From Parahoeflea alexandrii (GTDB taxonomy: Bacteria; Pseudomonadota; Alphaproteobacteria; Rhizobiales; Rhizobiaceae), in the NCBI RefSeq assembly GCF_027214025.1, contig NZ_JAPWHB010000005.1:320575-384574 (forward strand): a DNA stretch of 64,000 nt. Reading direction: 5' to 3'. Shown here in pieces: positions 26,461-35,436 of this stretch; within the stretch, counting starts at the first letter, position 1; each line of letters opens with the position of its first letter. The notes beneath the pieces were generated by a model, which searched no databases, was not told the DNA's origin, and was given only the letters and a program-made list of their open reading frames with translations. The position numbers and the translations under genes are program-made.

Positions 26461-28544
26461 GCGATCTGGAAGAATTTCACCGCGAGCTGATCGCGGATAT
26501 TCAAGGCGATGCCGATGTTCTTGGCTTGGTCACGGTTGAAGCTTTCTTCGAGAAGGTTGGCGACCTGCTGACTGAAGCGGGTGAAATTGACGAAGCCAAT
26601 CGAGCCTATTTCGAAGGGACTTACAGTCGCGGAGGTCTTCAGATTGATGGCTATGGAGGCGACCCGAGGGATTCTGATGGAATTCTCAGCTTGATCCTGT
26701 GTGATTTCGCCTTGTCGGATGAGGTGAGAGTCCTGAATAAGGATCACGTGCAAAGGCTCCTGCAGAAACTCTATCGATTCCTGGTAGCCAGCCTGAAGCG
26801 TGATTTCCGTGAACAGTTGGAGGAAACCAGCTCCGGATTCGGTGTGGCCGACCTGATTGCGACAACTTGGAAGGCTGTCGAGAAGGTCAAGCTGATCATC
26901 GTCACCAATGGAGACTTCCGGGCTCGCGCTGATGCAGCAAACGTAACCGAACACGAGGGTGTACCTGTTACCCTCAGCGTCTGGGATCTGAAACGGCTGA
27001 GGCAGTTCCTTGAACAGGGACAGGCTCGGGCGAACCTTCAAATAGACTTTGACAAGGATTTTGGTGGCGGTATTCCTCTTCTGAGAGCCTCCAATAGCGC
27101 CGCATCGCTGGAAAGCTATCTGGCGATTATACCCGGACAACAATTGGCTGCTATTTACGACAAATGGGGCCCCAGGCTGCTGGAAGCCAACGTCCGGAGT
27201 TTTCTTCAGGCGCGTGGAAAGGTGAACAGAGGTATACGCGATACCATACGCGACGAGCCCAACATGTTCTTCTCCTACAACAATGGGCTCAGTGCGACAG
27301 CAGAGGAAATAGAGATCGAGAATACAGATCGGGGACTTGAGCTCGTTCGTGCAGACAATTTGCAGATCGTGAATGGCGGCCAGACAACAGCCTCGCTTCA
27401 CGCTGCAAGAAAAACCCTTCCGGAACAATTGGCCCAGGTCTATGTCCAGATGAAACTCACGATCGTTCCCAGGGAAAGATCCGAAGCAATCGTTCCCAAG
27501 ATATCGGAATTCGCGAACAGCCAGAACAAAGTGAACGCAGCGGACTTCTTCGCCAACCATCCGTTCCACATTCGCGTGGAGGAGCTATCCCGCCGTATCC
27601 TTGCACCGGCCAGTGGGGACGGATACCGTGAGACCAAATGGTTCTATGAAAGGGCGCGTGGGCAATTTGCCGATGAGCGTGGTCGTCGGACGCTAGCGGA
27701 ACGCAAGAAATTCGATTCCGACTATCCGAGGTCACAGTTCCTGACAAAAACGGACCTTGCAAAATTTGAGAATACCTGGTCGGGAACGCCGCATCTTGTT
27801 AGCCTCGGCGCGCAGAAGAACTTTGCCGAATTCGCCAAGGGCATGGAAAAGCGGTGGGGCAAGGATGGGTCGGCTTTCAGTGACGTCTGGTACCGGCGAA
27901 TGATCGCCAAGGCGATTGTCTTCAAGCGCACAGAAAAATTGGTTTCCGATGCGGATTGGTATGAAGGCGGCTATCGAGCAAACATCGTCACCTATGCAAT
28001 TGCAAAACTCGTCTATGACGCAGAACTGCAGGACAAGGTTGTCGATCTCGACACGATCTGGCGCAGACAGGAAATCTCGATGGACCTCAGGTCTTGCCTG
28101 TTGGCGGCGGGTCGTGAGGCACAAAAAGTGATTACCCATCCACCCGAGGGCATCCGGAATTACAGCGAGTGGGCCAAGAAACAGGCTTGCTGGAAGCGGC
28201 TCAGCGAGGCAAAAATCGATTATCCGGATGGCCTCGACAATGTACTGATCCCACTTGATCTGGCTAACGAGAGCATAAGGGAGGCCAAAGCGGACAAGGC
28301 TGTAGAAACGAGCGTTGAGGCACAGATTGAGGTATTCAACCTCGGTGCGGAATTCTGGAAAGAGGCACGCAACTGGGCTCGGGAACACGGCATTCTGGGG
28401 CCAACCGAGTTGGGCGTGATCGAGACCTGTGCCGCAATGCCCCGAAAAATTCCGTCAGACAAGCAATGTGCAATCGCGATGGCGGCTTTGGGCAAATTGA
28501 CTAAAGAAGGCTTCCGATCAGCACTGAACACTGAGGCTGATTGA
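26457..28544 (+). CDS. AIPR family protein (abortive infection phage resistance)
   Basis: A 695-residue AIPR protein. Diagnostic stretches are FFSYNNGLSATAEEIE (about 271), LQIVNGGQTTASLHAAR (about 302) and EFANSQNKVNAADFFANHPF (about 351), in the usual order and spacing. The N-terminal third contains SLILCDFALSD and a long VTNGDFRARADA segment, typical of full-length members. AIPR proteins are tied to abortive infection and to MORC/Z1-type restriction clusters; biochemical activity is not established. Fourth gene of the overlapping operon. It converges on the methyltransferase with only five bases between stops. Confidence 0.88.
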   Translation: MSDLEEFHRELIADIQGDADVLGLVTVEAFFEKVGDLLTEAGEIDEANRAYFEGTYSRGGLQIDGYGGDPRDSDGILSLILCDFALSDEVRVLNKDHVQRLLQKLYRFLVASLKRDFREQLEETSSGFGVADLIATTWKAVEKVKLIIVTNGDFRARADAANVTEHEGVPVTLSVWDLKRLRQFLEQGQARANLQIDFDKDFGGGIPLLRASNSAASLESYLAIIPGQQLAAIYDKWGPRLLEANVRSFLQARGKVNRGIRDTIRDEPNMFFSYNNGLSATAEEIEIENTDRGLELVRADNLQIVNGGQTTASLHAARKTLPEQLAQVYVQMKLTIVPRERSEAIVPKISEFANSQNKVNAADFFANHPFHIRVEELSRRILAPASGDGYRETKWFYERARGQFADERGRRTLAERKKFDSDYPRSQFLTKTDLAKFENTWSGTPHLVSLGAQKNFAEFAKGMEKRWGKDGSAFSDVWYRRMIAKAIVFKRTEKLVSDADWYEGGYRANIVTYAIAKLVYDAELQDKVVDLDTIWRRQEISMDLRSCLLAAGREAQKVITHPPEGIRNYSEWAKKQACWKRLSEAKIDYPDGLDNVLIPLDLANESIREAKADKAVETSVEAQIEVFNLGAEFWKEARNWAREHGILGPTELGVIETCAAMPRKIPSDKQCAIAMAALGKLTKEGFRSALNTEAD

Positions 28545-28549
28545 GAGAT

Positions 28550-30091
28550 TCATTCGTCCCAATCCAAAGCGTTCAAAATCAATTTCGCAATCTGCCTTGC
28601 AAGGAAAGGTGGCACAGCATTGCCGACCTGAACGTATTGCTGTGTCCGGTTCCCGAGAAACAGATAGTCATCAGGGAAAGTTTGCAGCCTAGCTGCCTCG
28701 CGCACTGTCAAGCTGCGACACTGCATGGGATCAGGATGAATGAAGTAATGCCCATCCTTGGAGATGTGGCTCGTTATCGTAGTAGAAGCCTGCTTGGCCA
28801 GCTGTACGCGAAAGCGGTCATTGAAGACGCCACTATGCCAGTTGCGGTGATCGGGACTCAGAGCAAGTGGAAAATCTGCGGCCTTGGGACTGTAGCCATG
28901 GAGCTCGCCGAACACCGCGGCAAACATATAGCGTCCAAGGTCGGATGCCATATGCCCACGCGTTTCATGCTGGGCTAAGGCGCGCAGCTCCGGCCGCTCC
29001 AGCCAGCACATCAAGTCATCATCAGTAGTGCCGTAATTGTCTGGGAGTGCAGTGGAAATACGCTTACGCAATGGGCCTGTTTCCAAATTCCGAACCAATG
29101 CGGAGAAGACTCTTTCGAGAGCTGGGTGCTCGCTGTCTCTGCAAATGAGGGCAAGCGTTCGTGCTGAATCAACGACGGTCTTCTCCCAATCGTCTGCCCT
29201 GTCGCGTCCTCGGCTCAAGCCGCTTCGCAACGATGGCAGGTTGCCTATCGCATCGACCACCGAGCGTGTCGATCCAGATACATCTATTCGAGCCTGTGAT
29301 AGACGAGCCGTGCAATCGGATCTGATACCAACGATGATTACCCTGTGCCGTCGTTGAGGAACTCCAAATTGCTCTGAACGCACGATAAAATCCGAAGGCT
29401 GCTGCGCCTCCCGCAGGCAAGCCTCACCATCCTCGATCCTGACCGCACGCAGTTCATAGTGATGGGCTTGGCCTGTGCCGAGCGATGCCAGATCCTCCAT
29501 CAGCATCTCAAAGACAAGGCGGCTTTCGACTGTCGAAGATAGAATTCCCTTCACGTTCTCCATCACAAAGGCCGCCGGTCGAAGCTTGTCGAGCACTCGA
29601 ATGTACTCTCGAAATAGGTAGTGCCGCTCATCGTCCTCCGGAACATAGCCAAGTTTGCCCCTTGAGCGAGCTCGTCCCACAAGGGAATACGCCTGACAGG
29701 GCGGTCCTCCGATTAGTATTGTGTCGTCGTAGGTGCCCTGCAGCTTCTCGATGGCTTCGTCGATGGCCACTGATGTTGCTTGAGTGCCGAGTTCGAGTGC
29801 ACGGGCATCTTCGTTGGCTAGGTGCCATGCCGCAGAATCGACCACGGACCAGTCCGGTTCAGAAATCAAACCGGCATGAAAATTGATATATTCGCTGGGC
29901 AGCCTGCCGTGCCTCATTTGATAGTTGCGAAGGAACGCACGTAGCCTCAGGGTACGATGGGCGGACGCCTCCTTCTCAACCGAGATGCCGATTCGGAAAG
30001 GCTTGTGCCCGTCATCCATGAGAGAAGCGAAGCCCTCGCCAAGTCCACCGGGACCGGCAAACAGGTCGCAAATACCGAAAGTCGCAGCCAA
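28550..30091 (-). CDS. dcm: C5 DNA cytosine methyltransferase
   Basis: A 513-residue enzyme started at TTG 30,091, chosen because AGGAGG lies five bases upstream; longer versions would overlap vsr. Motif I is CDLFAGPGGLGEGF (about 8-21), motif IV GGPPCQAYS with the catalytic Cys (about 133), motif VI MENVKG, motif VIII PQRRHRVIIVG, and motifs IX-X LTVREAARLQTFPDDY and VQVGNAVPP. All catalytic blocks are intact. It should protect the host site for the convergent Mza-type genes. The recognition sequence cannot be read. Divergent from vsr across a 65-base gap. Confidence 0.92.
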   Translation of the reverse strand: MAATFGICDLFAGPGGLGEGFASLMDDGHKPFRIGISVEKEASAHRTLRLRAFLRNYQMRHGRLPSEYINFHAGLISEPDWSVVDSAAWHLANEDARALELGTQATSVAIDEAIEKLQGTYDDTILIGGPPCQAYSLVGRARSRGKLGYVPEDDERHYLFREYIRVLDKLRPAAFVMENVKGILSSTVESRLVFEMLMEDLASLGTGQAHHYELRAVRIEDGEACLREAQQPSDFIVRSEQFGVPQRRHRVIIVGIRSDCTARLSQARIDVSGSTRSVVDAIGNLPSLRSGLSRGRDRADDWEKTVVDSARTLALICRDSEHPALERVFSALVRNLETGPLRKRISTALPDNYGTTDDDLMCWLERPELRALAQHETRGHMASDLGRYMFAAVFGELHGYSPKAADFPLALSPDHRNWHSGVFNDRFRVQLAKQASTTITSHISKDGHYFIHPDPMQCRSLTVREAARLQTFPDDYLFLGNRTQQYVQVGNAVPPFLARQIAKLILNALDWDE

Positions 30092-30156
30092 ACCGCCCTC
30101 CTGAAAACCAGACAACCCCGTGTATACTAGTTTCTTCAACCAAAACCAGGACGCCC

Positions 30157-30612
30157 GTGACCGATATCGTGGACAAACAAACTCGTTCCCGCATGATGAG
30201 CGGAATTCGGGGACAAAACACCAAACCGGAAATGCAGTTGAGGCGAGCACTGCATATTCGCGGGTTCCGTTATCGCTTGCACGAAAAAAAACTCCCGGGA
30301 AAACCTGATCTTGTTTTCCCAAAGTTCGGTGCGATCATTTTTGTGCACGGCTGTTTCTGGCATCGTCATGAGGGGTGCCGCTTCTCGACCATCCCCTCGA
30401 CGCGCAAAGAGTTCTGGCAGAATAAATTTCGTGGCAACGTGGCTAGAGATCATAGAAACATAGAAGAGCTGGTGAATGCGGGTTGGAGAGTCGCTGTAGT
30501 TTGGGAGTGCGATTTGAGATTTCAATTGGACGCGGTTTCAAGAAGTATTGAAACTTGGTTGAAAAGCAGCGAAAAGGATTGGAATGGGCTAGTTCCACAA
30601 AAAAAACCTTGA
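30157..30612 (+). CDS. vsr: Very short patch repair endonuclease Vsr
   Basis: A 151-residue Vsr protein from a GTG start. Landmarks are RSRMMSGIRGQNTKPEM, the catalytic region LPGKPDLVFPKFG, and FVHGCFWHRHEGC with the zinc-site and catalytic histidines, followed by WRVAVVWECDL. Vsr nicks T:G mismatches produced when 5-methylcytosine deaminates, so it is the usual companion of a C5 methyltransferase. Divergent from the methyltransferase gene with the promoter region (TGTATACTAG near 30,121) between them. Full length. Confidence 0.93.
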   Translation: MTDIVDKQTRSRMMSGIRGQNTKPEMQLRRALHIRGFRYRLHEKKLPGKPDLVFPKFGAIIFVHGCFWHRHEGCRFSTIPSTRKEFWQNKFRGNVARDHRNIEELVNAGWRVAVVWECDLRFQLDAVSRSIETWLKSSEKDWNGLVPQKKP

Positions 30613-30759
30613 GAGATCACGAATAGATCGGAGATGTCGACAACTTCGTCAGTCAGTATTTTCGATTCCGCTGCAAACGGCGTTATAGGTAGTAATGGGG
30701 GGAAGCGAGATAAAATGGATCAAACAGCGTTTGAATAGAGCCGCCAAAGAACCGCCCAA

Positions 30760-31080
30760 TCATGCAGGCTTGAGATGCCGCTTCGGACGGAAAGGAAAAA
30801 GACCATCTGCGTAACGTGCAGCAAGCTCTTCGAAGACCTCTTCGCTTTCGCGGACTTCAAAACCTTGAAGCTTAAGTCCATCGACGATCTCGTCACGGAG
30901 CCGATCCAACGCCTGGCGTCGGCCCAGCTGATGCTTCTCGGTGCTCATAATCATTTTCCAAAGCAGCATCCGGGCTAGATCATCCCGCGAAGGGCGACGC
31001 CGATCGCGGGCCTCGTCTCTCACTCTCTGCTGCCGCGCTCGTTGCTCGGCATTTATTTCTCGCTTTGATTTCTTTGTCAT
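30760..31080 (-). CDS. Hypothetical small basic protein
   Basis: A 106-residue protein starting at ATG 31,080, behind GGAGATCAGG. The first 30 residues are strongly basic (KKSKREINAEQRARQQRVRD), probably nucleic-acid binding or disordered. The rest is predicted helical (LGRRQALDRLRDEIVDGLKL). No known family. It is codirectional with the small gene at 31,485 and the M41/AAA genes further upstream but separated from them by repeat arrays. Confidence 0.6.
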   Translation of the reverse strand: MTKKSKREINAEQRARQQRVRDEARDRRRPSRDDLARMLLWKMIMSTEKHQLGRRQALDRLRDEIVDGLKLQGFEVRESEEVFEELAARYADGLFPFRPKRHLKPA

Positions 31081-31241
31081 CCTGATCTCCTTGTTCATCA
31101 TTACAGAGCCTCAGTCTGACGGCCGGCGATGCAAGGAACAAACGCCGTTTGCCTCCCAATGTTGACAATCGGGAATGGGGGTGGTCCGCGGGTATGGTTT
31201 CGAGGTCTCCAATCCCAGTGCCACAAACGACGTGCGAAGAG

Positions 31242-31430
31242 GAATCGCGGTTTCCTGGTTTCGAATCGGCAAGACCAAATCCAGAATCGCGGCAGGATAA
31301 ATTGAGATGACTTGTTTCGAGTTACCCGCACGTCATTGCAGATTGAACTGACGTCGCGATGATTTGAATCGGATCCCCTGCACGTTGCTTCGATGGATAT
31401 CAAATTGCGACGCGTTGTTTGCTGGTTTCC
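31242..31430. repeat. Degenerate 21-bp repeat array A (nine units)
   Basis: Cutting from 31,242 every 21 bases gives units such as GAATCGCGGTTTCCTGGTTTC, GAATCGGCAAGACCAAATCC and GAATCGCGGCAGGATAAATT. Six further units are held together mainly by TT at positions 17-20. The best core is TTGAATCGC. The array fills the 404-base gap between two small genes. It is not a CRISPR array: there is no exact repeat and the period is too short. The remainder of the gap shows nothing recognisable. Confidence 0.6.
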
Positions 31431-31484
31431 CTGCCGCCGCCACTTGCCGTTGCCAGAATCCACGGGCCTGAATTACCGTTGGCG

Positions 31485-31715
31485 TCAACGGCTGATGCGG
31501 GGCTGCATCCATTTGGGTTCATCGCCCGAGACCTTACGGATTGTCCGTGCCAGAGCATCGCTCAGGTCAACGACTGCATTGTAGTGTTCGGACTGGGGCT
31601 TCAGTTCGCAAAGCAGCGGGACAAGGTCTTTATGCAAGTCTGTCGTCCAGGCGACGAGGTCATCGATCTGTGCAGACGTCAGTTCGGGTTTCCGCTTGTG
31701 CCTTTTTGTCATCAT
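31485..31715 (-). CDS. Hypothetical small protein between repeat arrays
   Basis: A 76-residue protein (or 75 from the second of two adjacent ATGs) with AGGAAGG just upstream. Basic start (MMTKRHKRKPELTS) then an amphipathic helical body (IDDLVAWTTDLHKDLVPLLC, LSDALARTIRKVSGDE). No family recognised. It is flanked on both sides by the 21-bp repeat arrays, which suggests that repeats and gene belong together. Confidence 0.55.
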   Translation of the reverse strand: MMTKRHKRKPELTSAQIDDLVAWTTDLHKDLVPLLCELKPQSEHYNAVVDLSDALARTIRKVSGDEPKWMQPRISR

Positions 31716-31810
31716 GAGCCTTCCTGAACGAGGGCCCGCCCTGCCTCTGGGTTAGCTGATTCACGCCTTCACGCAAATCATGATCGTGAAGGCCGCTGAT
31801 CGTCTGACGT

Positions 31811-32020
31811 GAATCGCAGTTTCCTGGGTTGGAAACGGCTGCGCTGAAGTCGGAATCACCAAGGCTGAATCTGGCAACGCGGGGACTGATTTCCGAAACG
31901 TCGAATCCTGGGTCGGACTCGCCGTTTCAGCATTCAGAATCGCGAAGGCCTGCTTTGGAATCGCGGGCGCCGAGTTTGGTAACGCGGAAGCCGAATTCTG
32001 AATCGCAGTTTCAAGGCGCC
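31811..32020. repeat. Degenerate 21-bp repeat array B (ten units)
   Basis: Ten consecutive 21-bp units, most starting GAATCGC or GAAACG. Examples are GAATCGCAGTTTCCTGGGTT, GAATCGCGAAGGCCTGCTTT, GAATCGCGGGCGCCGAGTTT, GTAACGCGGAAGCCGAATTC. The first unit nearly matches the first unit of array A. The last unit overlaps the end of the M41 gene by ten bases. On the minus strand the period reads as heptads such as APAIPKQ and ALVIPTS, but no good start or ribosome binding site supports translation. Confidence 0.65.
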
Positions 32021-32787
32021 GCTTTTTTGGAGCCCGTTGCGGTGGCATTCATTTCCTGAGCAAGCAGTGCTCTCACTTCGCCGCCATCAAGGGTCTTTGC
32101 TTCTGCAAGGCGGGTTGCCAGTGCTAACAATGCATCGTGACGCCGAGATAGCAGTTCGAGAGCCATCCTCTCTGAAGCTTCAAGCCGGTCATGAACATGC
32201 TGCGCAAGCTGCCGATCAAGTGAGAGCATTGATGGCTGTTCTTCCAATGATCGATAGAGCAACGGCTGAGCCCTGCCGAAACCTACGTTCGTTTCAGCGT
32301 CAGTCGCAAACCTTGTCGCTCGCGCAAGATCAGACCTTTCGCTTCCACCAGCGCCAACACCAGCTTCGCCAAAGATGAGCTTTTCCGCTGCTTGTCCGGC
32401 AAGTGCGCAAGCAATCATCTGATTGAGCCAGGTTTGAGTTTGGACAACACCCTGTCGCATTTCGCATTCGACAAAGCCTCCGGACCCATTTCCAACGGTC
32501 ACGGTGAAAACTGTTGCGATGTCAAATGCAGTCCACGCCAGCGCATGGCCAGCTTCGTGAACAGCAATGCGCCAGATCAGTTCCGGTGGCATTGCCGTCT
32601 GGCCTGCGGTGAGCGCTGCATGGATGTCGCTGTAAGTGAGCTGCCGCTTTTCTCGACGGGCTTTCTGGCGTACTTCGCGGACCAGACGCTCGACGTCTGC
32701 ACCTGTGCTACCAGCGGCAGCCAACGCCAAAGGCAAGAGTGCTGAGTTCAAATCAGGCACTGCAGCGGAGAGATGAGCGTTATCCAT
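32011..32787 (-). CDS. M41-family (FtsH-like) zinc peptidase, stand-alone
   Basis: A 258-residue protein with the zinc motif AVHEAGHALAW (HEAGH at 77-81) and a downstream ERSDLARAT region that would give the third ligand Asp, as in FtsH peptidase domains. The FtsH ATPase and membrane parts are absent. ATG 32,787 overlaps the TAA of the AAA ATPase gene by eight bases, so the two halves of an FtsH-like machine are made as separate, coupled proteins. Soluble. Substrate unknown; possibly a regulated protease of the island. Confidence 0.82.
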   Translation of the reverse strand: MDNAHLSAAVPDLNSALLPLALAAAGSTGADVERLVREVRQKARREKRQLTYSDIHAALTAGQTAMPPELIWRIAVHEAGHALAWTAFDIATVFTVTVGNGSGGFVECEMRQGVVQTQTWLNQMIACALAGQAAEKLIFGEAGVGAGGSERSDLARATRFATDAETNVGFGRAQPLLYRSLEEQPSMLSLDRQLAQHVHDRLEASERMALELLSRRHDALLALATRLAEAKTLDGGEVRALLAQEMNATATGSKKAAP

Positions 32788-34873
32788 TGATGAGCACCCC
32801 TTGTTTGGTTTCGCTGGATTGATCACTGCCCTTGCCGGAAATGGTGGTGTTGCTGTGTTCATTCAAAGTCCCAGCCGAACTGGTGAGACCAACGGACCTG
32901 CCGACCTCACGGCTGTTCAAGACCGCATCGAGATCAGACCCAAGATGATGCGCGATGATTGTTACCAGCGCAGCCGTATCTGGCTGCGGGATGACAATAT
33001 GCTTCTCAAGGCGACCTGAGCGCAAAAGTGCAGGGTCGATCTTGTCGGGCCTGTTGGTCGCGCCAATGACAATGACCCCCTCGGTTTTCGAGGCACCATC
33101 AAGCAATTCGAGCACACGGTTGACGAGGCTGGACCAGTAATCATCGTAAGGCCGGTCGCTGCTTCCCCGGTTTCCAATGTTGTCCACTTCATCGATAAAC
33201 AGGATGCAAGGAGAGTTGTGAGTGGCATGTTCGAAAGTGGCGTTCATCGCTGCCAGCACATCACCAAGATTCGACGCTTCCAACCATCTTGCCACGGATG
33301 TTGCGATCATCGTCACGCCCAGTGTGTTGCAGAGAGCCTTGGCGAATGTCGTCTTGCCCGTGCCGGGCGGCCCGGAAAGCAGCAACCGGGAGCTGAGGTC
33401 AGACCACTCCGCTCCACCGTTCCTGTACTCGTCAAGGTCAGCCTTGAGGTCAAGCGCCCACTGCTGGGCATTGCCATATCCGGCGAGCCGTTCAACGAAC
33501 AAGTGATCCTTTCCCGCGGACGGTTTGGCAGATTGTTTCGCCGTCTGCCCTTTGCCTGGTTCTGGCGCGGCCAGTTCCTTGACTGGCTCGATGATGTCGA
33601 AGCAGCCCGAATATTTCTCGCGCTTCTTTGTTTCCGACCGTTTCATCAGAGAGCCCAATCGGCCTTCTTTGTCTTCGTCCTCCTTGGCTTCGGCAACTGC
33701 GCGGTTTTCGGCTTCAAGCGTCGTCAAGATTGCCATGATTTTGGTCAGAGATCGTCCAGGGCGGATTGCGATCGCGAGATCATCAATGCCGAGATGGCCT
33801 GGCTCGAAGTCGAGTTCCTTCATCAGAAACCATGAGCGGCTGATAGGGATTTGGTGGCAGATCGAAAGAACGTCAGCGATGAGACTGGCATCAATTCCGA
33901 CTCCCGTGATCACCATGTCCGCGACAGCGACAAGCCGAGCCGGTAGGGGGCGATCACGCTCGTCGCAAATGATGAGCGGTTTGAATGTCGTGAGAACCCT
34001 CTTCGAGACGATTGTGCGAAGTTCGTCATCATCTTCGTACCGCTTTAACGAAGCGCTCCCGAAACAGCTGAAGGATTTCCGCGGCGTTGCGTCAGCGAGC
34101 GCTTTGTAGCGCCCGGTCAACGTTGGGCCTTCAGCGATCGGTTCAAGCGACACATGAAACGGCAACGCCAAACCATCTTCGAGCAGATAGCCGAAGTGTC
34201 GTTCGAAGTCCCTGACTGGGACCTGGACAGCAACAATGGATTTCTTCGGTTTCATGATCGAGAGCAGTCGATCGACTGCATGCTCATCCTGCTCAATTGC
34301 CCGTGCGAGCAGCAGCGCCGCAGAGACTTCTGGAACCTTCAACGCAGACGCAAAGCCCGCCACAATCGACAGGACATGATCCCGAAGTGCTGCCATGTTC
34401 TGGAAAGGCAAATTTGTCGCCGTACCTTCTCCAGTCATCGGCCCGTTTGCTTTGGACGTCAGATTTGAGGATAGCACACTTTCACCGTCAACTTGAGGCA
34501 GCGTGTCGGAATGTCCTCCAGCATTTCCAGTGGAGGTGTTGGATGCGTCGACAGTTTCGTCAGCGCCATCTTCTTCATCCAGATTGAATGCATCGAACTC
34601 GCCAGATTCGATCCGTCTCTCGATCTGCTTCCTGTTTTGCAAAGATGTTTTCAGAAGTGACTGGATCAATTTTCGGTCCTGATCGACATCACCGGAAAAC
34701 AGCGCTGCCTTTTCGGCCACAAGGTTCCAGACCACCCCCCCGCGCTCGGTGTCACCTAGCGACTGACTTTCGAGAATGCCAGCGTCCATGGCACGGCCGA
34801 AGGCTTCAAGCCGAGCGGCGCGCTTCAGGCGAGCAATGAGATATTTGGAGACGCGTTTGCTGATCTTGCTCAT
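32780..34873 (-). CDS. AAA ATPase paired with M41 peptidase
   Basis: A 697-residue protein with one classic AAA module in the C-terminal half. Walker A is LSGPPGTGKTTFAKAL (about 497-512), Walker B CILFIDEVDNIG (about 555) and the second region of homology ATNRPDKIDPALLRSGRLEK (about 603-622). The N-terminal 450 residues have basic helices (KRVSKYLIARLKRAARLEAF) and no known domain. ATG 34,873 shares a base with the upstream stop (TGATG) and has GGGAGG eight bases before. Together with the M41 protein it resembles FtsH cut in two without a membrane anchor. Confidence 0.85.
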   Translation of the reverse strand: MSKISKRVSKYLIARLKRAARLEAFGRAMDAGILESQSLGDTERGGVVWNLVAEKAALFSGDVDQDRKLIQSLLKTSLQNRKQIERRIESGEFDAFNLDEEDGADETVDASNTSTGNAGGHSDTLPQVDGESVLSSNLTSKANGPMTGEGTATNLPFQNMAALRDHVLSIVAGFASALKVPEVSAALLLARAIEQDEHAVDRLLSIMKPKKSIVAVQVPVRDFERHFGYLLEDGLALPFHVSLEPIAEGPTLTGRYKALADATPRKSFSCFGSASLKRYEDDDELRTIVSKRVLTTFKPLIICDERDRPLPARLVAVADMVITGVGIDASLIADVLSICHQIPISRSWFLMKELDFEPGHLGIDDLAIAIRPGRSLTKIMAILTTLEAENRAVAEAKEDEDKEGRLGSLMKRSETKKREKYSGCFDIIEPVKELAAPEPGKGQTAKQSAKPSAGKDHLFVERLAGYGNAQQWALDLKADLDEYRNGGAEWSDLSSRLLLSGPPGTGKTTFAKALCNTLGVTMIATSVARWLEASNLGDVLAAMNATFEHATHNSPCILFIDEVDNIGNRGSSDRPYDDYWSSLVNRVLELLDGASKTEGVIVIGATNRPDKIDPALLRSGRLEKHIVIPQPDTAALVTIIAHHLGSDLDAVLNSREVGRSVGLTSSAGTLNEHSNTTISGKGSDQSSETKQGVLING

Positions 34874-35352
34874 CAGTTTTCCTCCCTGGCACATGTGGAG
34901 TAGTCTGCAACTGTCTGGATGTTCGCTGGCAGGAACCTGCGGTTTCCATCGAGCCAGTCTTTCAGGATGAGCGCTGCGGGATGCTTGAACTGACACATCA
35001 GATCAAGCCGCCGCTTCAGATGTTTGGGCAGTTCGGTCTTGCCGGTATCGCCTTTTCCAGCACGACGAAGGATGTTGCGGACAAGCCCTGGAGCCAGCTC
35101 GTCGATCAGTTCAGGCGTCGGATTACCCTTATTCGTCAAGATTTCAATTCGCCGGCGATGTCGGTGAAGCATGTCATTTTCCGTGCTTGGATGAAGAGGA
35201 GGTCGGAGCTCCGGTGCGGATTTGCTCTGCCGCCGCTTGGGCGTGCGTGTGAGAGGTTCTTGAGGCGGGACCGAGGTAGCGGAAGGATGCTTCCGCTGTT
35301 GCCTTGGAAAGGCGATGACATTGCTTTTGGTCGTGGGATCGGATTTACGCAT
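34873..35352 (-). CDS. Hypothetical basic protein upstream of the AAA gene
   Basis: About 159 residues from ATG 35,352 (AGGAG nine bases upstream). An upstream TTG at 35,403 is possible. The N-terminal 70 residues are low-complexity and basic (FPRQQRKHPSATSVPPQEP), followed by a helical region (RRIEILTNKGNPTPELIDEL, LPKHLKRRLDLMCQFKHPAA). No family recognised. One-base overlap with the AAA ATPase gene, so it is likely a partner or adaptor of the AAA/M41 pair (inference). Confidence 0.6.
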   Translation of the reverse strand: MRKSDPTTKSNVIAFPRQQRKHPSATSVPPQEPLTRTPKRRQSKSAPELRPPLHPSTENDMLHRHRRRIEILTNKGNPTPELIDELAPGLVRNILRRAGKGDTGKTELPKHLKRRLDLMCQFKHPAALILKDWLDGNRRFLPANIQTVADYSTCAREEN

Positions 35353-35436
35353 GACAGATTTCTCCTGCGCCGGATCACTGAGATCGGCGGGTGTCGTGAA
35401 CAAAAAAGTTAATGAGTGAGTGGAGGCAGGCGTCCG

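Noticed and set aside
31242-32020. CRISPR array
   Set aside because: The 21-base period has no exact repeat or true spacer and there are no cas genes.
31761-32048. Minus-strand frame over array B coding heptad repeats
   Set aside because: The frame is periodic only because the DNA is; no ribosome binding site, and it overlaps the M41 gene end.
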